A DNA stretch of 7,781 bases from UBA5359 sp028699365 [NCBI: bacterium] (GTDB lineage: Bacteria > UBP13 > UBA5359): NCBI GenBank assembly GCA_028699365.1, contig JAQVUQ010000121.1, forward strand, positions 1 through 7,781, read 5' to 3'. This document shows, piece by piece, positions 5,856 through 7,781 of this stretch. A model generated the notes under the pieces. It saw only the letters and a list, made by a program, of their open reading frames with translations, ran no database searches and was not told the origin of the DNA. The position numbers and the translations under genes were made by a program. Each line of letters opens with the position of its first letter. The first letter of the stretch is position 1.

Positions 5856-6756
5856 CGGCCGGCATCTCCCTGTTCCCGATTCTATCCGACATACCCTGAC
5901 ACATCAGATAACCGAGCAGCAAAAGGGCAACGCGCACAGCCAGAAACAATCCGGTCACCGGCGCAAAGAACGGAGCAGGCCAGGCGCCTCGCAGATGCTT
6001 CTGCGCGTATTTCCACATGCTGACGTGATGGACGAAGATCATTTTGGGAGCTATCTGGCTACTGCTGGCACCTCTGTGGTGAACAACCATCAGATGCGGC
6101 AGATAGTATATACGCCAGGAGGTCTTTGCCAGTCTGAAACACCAGTCCATATCCTCGCAATACATAAAAAAGCGTTCATCCAGCAAACCTATCAAGGCTA
6201 TGGCCTCACGGCGCATAACCAGACAGGCACCGGATATCCACTCCACCGTTCGGATATGGTCATGATCCCAGTCCATCATAAGATATTTGCGGTTGTAATG
6301 ATTGTTGGGCATTACCCTGGAAACCCCGGGCAGACTCATAAAGACATCCGATAAATGCGGAAAACGGCGTGCCGAATACTGCAGCCGGTTATCGCTCTCC
6401 AACAGCTTACAGCCGCAAGCACCGGCATCGGGAGTAGCGTCCATGAAAGCCGTCACGTCTCTTAAAACGCCGTTCTCCACGATCGAATCAGGATTCAGCA
6501 ACATGACAAAGCGTCCCGTGGACGCCAGTATCCCCTGATTGCTTGCACCGGCAAAGCCTTTATTCTCGTTGTTGGCGATAATTCTTACTGCAGGAAAACG
6601 CTTCCTGACAATATCGACGGAATCGTCGGAAGAAGCGTTGTCGACCAGAATTATTTCAAATAAAAAACCTTCATCGTTCTGAGCAGCCAGGCTGCTAATG
6701 CAATCCGTCAACTCCGAGGACGAGTTCCAGCTTACGATTACAACAGATAAATCCAT
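5827..6756 (-). CDS. Family 2 glycosyltransferase (rhamnosyltransferase-like)
   Basis: The 309-residue enzyme is a GT-A fold transferase that would add a sugar from a nucleotide donor to a glycan precursor on the cytoplasmic face of the membrane. Visible motifs are VVIVSWN at the N-terminus, VDNASSD (38-44, Asp39 at the nucleotide site), NKGFAGASNQG (65-75), LLNPDS (87-91, in the DxD position), WISGACLVMRREA (173-185) and FMYCEDMDWCFR (197-208), whose Glu201-Asp202-x-Asp204 holds the probable catalytic base. A hydrophobic helix (about 262-286) near the C-terminus may anchor it. NPD in place of DxD is common in the rhamnosyltransferase-like group. The start ATG 6756 has no Shine-Dalgarno sequence, and a promoter places transcription start at or next to the ATG. 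It overlaps the polymerase gene by 29 bp, so they probably build the same surface polymer. Donor and acceptor are unknown. Confidence 0.92.
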   Translation of the reverse strand: MDLSVVIVSWNSSSELTDCISSLAAQNDEGFLFEIILVDNASSDDSVDIVRKRFPAVRIIANNENKGFAGASNQGILASTGRFVMLLNPDSIVENGVLRDVTAFMDATPDAGACGCKLLESDNRLQYSARRFPHLSDVFMSLPGVSRVMPNNHYNRKYLMMDWDHDHIRTVEWISGACLVMRREAIALIGLLDERFFMYCEDMDWCFRLAKTSWRIYYLPHLMVVHHRGASSSQIAPKMIFVHHVSMWKYAQKHLRGAWPAPFFAPVTGLFLAVRVALLLLGYLMCQGMSDRIGNREMPADAVDKITNG

Positions 6757-6762
6757 GCAAAA

Positions 6763-6791
6763 ATTTTAACACAATCGTAATAGCGCGTAAA
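6763..6791 (-). promoter_or_regulatory. Promoter of the glycosyltransferase gene, possibly leaderless
   Basis: On the minus strand TTTACG (6791-6786) and TAAAAT (6768-6763) are separated by exactly 17 bp. Only six bases lie between the -10 box and ATG 6756, so the expected start of transcription coincides with the A of the start codon. No ribosome binding site is seen upstream. Confidence 0.5.
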
Positions 6792-6821
6792 GGCTGAAGA
6801 ATATTGACGGCAGGATGCACT

Positions 6822-6853
6822 ACGGCGGGCCGACCGCTCGGCCGCCCCGCCGT
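6822..6853 (-). terminator. GC-rich hairpin after the YHS gene, no U-tract
   Basis: The inner stem GGCCGA/TCGGCC (6828-6843) with a CCGC loop is perfect, and the outer arms ACGGCG/CGCCGT (6822-6827, 6848-6853) extend it past a four-base bulge. It starts 9 bp beyond the YHS stop codon. No run of T follows on the minus strand, so it is either a 3'-end stabilising or pausing hairpin or part of a factor-dependent terminator. It separates the YHS gene from the glycosyltransferase promoter downstream. Confidence 0.55.
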
Positions 6854-6861
6854 CCACGGGT

Positions 6862-7056
6862 CTATTCGCTGCTTTTTTTAGCGGCTTCGCAAACCGAATA
6901 GTGATCGGGATCATCAAAAAACAGGTTCATGCATTCCAATGAACAGAAATAATACGTCACTCCGTCATATTCGGAAAAATTCTCCGCCTCACTCTTATTG
7001 ACATAAAGCCCGCAAACAGGATCCTTTATCTCCTTGCCGTACTCTCTCTCTTCCAT
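6862..7056 (-). CDS. YHS-domain small protein
   Basis: This 64-residue cytoplasmic protein is almost entirely one YHS domain: KDPVCGLYV (11-19), then EYDGVTYYFCSLECMNLFFDDPDHY (29-53). Cys15, Cys38 and Cys42 are the conserved metal-type cysteines of this treble-clef-like fold; Cys56 is extra. YHS domains occur in copper-transporting ATPases and other metal-related proteins, so metal binding is plausible but not shown. A longer frame opens at GTG 7080, but AAGGAGG at 7064-7070 lies seven bases before ATG 7056 and inside that extension, so ATG 7056 is chosen. The C-terminal tail has a run of seven A bases encoding Lys-Lys. It is divergent from the unknown gene at 7197 and separated from the glycosyltransferase by a hairpin, so it is probably a single-gene unit. 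Confidence 0.88.
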   Translation of the reverse strand: MEEREYGKEIKDPVCGLYVNKSEAENFSEYDGVTYYFCSLECMNLFFDDPDHYSVCEAAKKSSE

Positions 7057-7063
7057 GGCGCTC

Positions 7064-7070
7064 CCTCCTT
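7064..7070 (-). promoter_or_regulatory. Ribosome binding site fixing the YHS gene start
   Basis: AAGGAGG with seven-base spacing to ATG 7056. The longer frame from GTG 7080 would place this site within coding sequence. Confidence 0.85.
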
Positions 7071-7083
7071 GAATTCTCACTTA

Positions 7084-7111
7084 ATATTACCCACTTGGCA
7101 GAAGGGGCAAA
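7084..7111 (-). promoter_or_regulatory. Candidate promoter of the YHS gene
   Basis: On the minus strand TTTGCC (7111-7106) and TAATAT (7089-7084) are 16 bp apart, predicting transcription from about 7077 and a leader of about 20 bases that contains the AAGGAGG site. Both boxes are imperfect. Confidence 0.4.
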
Positions 7112-7127
7112 CATGCGAGCGGGATTG

Positions 7128-7155
7128 TTGCAAATAAATGTCCGTAGTGTATAAT
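7128..7155 (+). promoter_or_regulatory. Promoter of the plus-strand unknown gene
   Basis: TTGCAA (7128-7133) and a perfect TATAAT (7150-7155) with a 16-bp spacer give a clear sigma-70-type promoter, with transcription from about 7162 and a leader of about 35 bases. It is back to back with the YHS promoter. Confidence 0.7.
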
Positions 7156-7196
7156 ACAACGCATATAGAGATGTCGCCGGCACTGGAGGGAGAATT

Positions 7197-7457
7197 ATGC
7201 AGGAGATTATGCTGATAGAACTCTCCGAGGATATTGAAAAAGAGATCGAAATGCTCGAAGATCTCAACGATGCCCTCAGAAGCGATCTTCTTATGAGGCT
7301 TCTCGATTGGTGGCAGATGAATCAGATCAGCAAAGACGAAGGCGTATCGGACGGGCCTTGTCTGGATGCTTCCGAAGTTGATGATATCAACTCTCTGATA
7401 TCGCGCACTTACAGCTTATCACTGATCGTTGAAGAATTAAGAAAAAGCATTCTCTAG
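7197..7457 (+). CDS. Hypothetical acidic helical protein, 86 residues
   Basis: I do not recognise this family. The gene is nevertheless well supported: a clear promoter (7128-7155), GGAGGG at 7185-7190 six bases before ATG 7197, and a strong terminator 28 bp after the stop. The protein is acidic and predicted to be mostly helical, with no signal peptide or membrane segment. Residues 5-37 (LIELSEDIEKEIEMLEDLNDALRSDLL) look like an amphipathic helix or coiled coil, followed by LLDWWQMNQ with two tryptophans. A polar stretch with a single Cys55 (about 44-62) leads to a second helix (62-85). Dimerisation through the helices is a reasonable guess. ATG 7209 in the same frame is a weaker alternative start. 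It is the only plus-strand gene in the window. Confidence 0.75.
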   Translation: MQEIMLIELSEDIEKEIEMLEDLNDALRSDLLMRLLDWWQMNQISKDEGVSDGPCLDASEVDDINSLISRTYSLSLIVEELRKSIL

Positions 7458-7485
7458 ACAGGTTCGGGATAGATGATAATTATTC

Positions 7486-7520
7486 AAAAGGGCGGCTGAA
7501 AACAACTCGGCCGCCCTTTT
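7486..7520. terminator. Bidirectional intrinsic terminator
   Basis: A perfect 11-bp stem AAAAGGGCGGC/GCCGCCCTTTT (7486-7496 with 7510-7520) encloses a 13-base loop. The T-run on each strand lets it end transcription both of the plus-strand unknown gene, which stops at 7457, and of the minus-strand SPW gene, which stops at 7548. Confidence 0.92.
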
Positions 7521-7547
7521 CCATGCCGTCACTCGGTCGCTATAGCT

Positions 7548-7781
7548 TCATGCCCTTGACACCGGCGCCTCGGTCGGGCTCATAGATGCCGCCCAGGCCG
7601 CAAGCACAGCCGACGCTATGCCGATTAATATATTGTTCCAGAAAGGAACCGCCTGACCGCTGAACCCAAGAATGAACGGCGAGAATATCAGCCAGATACC
7701 GAGTATGAAGCAGAACCACTTGGGAGCGGAGGAAGCTACTCGCGCAGAAGCCAACCAACCGGCTACCACGGCCAACATGAT
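7548..7781 (-). CDS. SPW-repeat membrane protein, 5' end cut by window edge
   Basis: The frame is open to the right edge; 77 residues are visible. The segment PKWFCFILGIWLIFSPFILGF, followed by PFWNNILIGIASAVLAAWA, is the SPW repeat: a tryptophan-led helix, the Ser-Pro-aromatic motif (here Ser-Pro-Phe), then a Trp-Asn pair and a second helix. Family members usually carry one or two such repeats in the membrane and have no known function. An ATG at 7778 could be the start, but no ribosome binding site can be seen beyond the edge; the upstream helix (LAVVAGWLASARVA) may be the end of a preceding repeat, so I treat it as 5'-partial. The tail (SMSPTEAPVSRA) is short and polar. It converges on the unknown plus-strand gene and shares its terminator. 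Confidence 0.75.
   Translation of the reverse strand: MMLAVVAGWLASARVASSAPKWFCFILGIWLIFSPFILGFSGQAVPFWNNILIGIASAVLAAWAASMSPTEAPVSRA

Noticed and set aside
6873-6879. Run of seven A on the coding strand near the end of the YHS gene as a frameshift site
   Set aside because: The frame (GCT AAA AAA AGC) does not match the slippery heptamer pattern and only a few residues before the stop would be affected.
7540-7758. Minus-strand 72-codon frame overlapping the SPW gene
   Set aside because: It lies out of frame with the SPW-repeat protein and shows no domain of its own.

Overview
The window reads as the chromosome of a Bacillota-type (Firmicutes, Clostridia-like) bacterium. The main reason is the conserved minus-strand order aroQ - Xaa-Pro peptidase (papA/pepQ type) - efp - CD1247-like zinc-ribbon gene - accB. 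EF-P carries the Bacillus-type loop with lysine 32 in PGKGG, strong AAGGAGG-type ribosome binding sites are frequent, and GTG and TTG starts are used. Base composition is balanced and nothing points to a phage, plasmid, IS element, CRISPR array, tRNA or rRNA. The exact lineage cannot be fixed from this window.

Layout: positions 1 to 6756 form one minus-strand block, transcribed from right to left. It opens with a family 2 glycosyltransferase (6756-5827), possibly leaderless. A 713-residue O-antigen ligase/polymerase (Wzy_C) protein with a TPR tail (5855-3714) overlaps it by 29 bp. These two are the surface-glycan part. A TATAAT promoter overlapping the polymerase stop then serves a housekeeping run: a small BON-like protein, AroQ (shikimate pathway), a metallopeptidase of family M24B, EF-P (relieves ribosome stalling at proline runs), a CD1247-like zinc-ribbon protein and AccB (biotin carrier for malonyl-CoA synthesis). 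Last comes a pilin-like membrane protein cut by the left edge. Genes here overlap or are separated by a few bases, except for a 140-bp gap between the peptidase and efp that holds an inverted pair of 7-bp-periodic repeats.

The right end (6757-7781) is a different neighbourhood. A 64-residue YHS-domain protein on the minus strand is divergent from an 86-residue acidic protein of unknown function on the plus strand, with recognisable promoters between them. The plus-strand gene ends at a strong bidirectional terminator (7486-7520) facing an SPW-repeat membrane protein that enters from the right edge. No gene-free stretch exceeds 300 bp.

The observations most worth checking are these. (1) The eight-gene spoIIIA operon, which in sporulating Bacillota lies between efp and accB, is cleanly missing, suggesting a non-sporulating lineage. 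(2) A 7-bp repeat inside the polymerase coding sequence would cut off the TPR domain if its copy number changed by one. (3) Two four-unit GAAC/GTTC arrays with exact 7-bp period face each other just upstream of efp.
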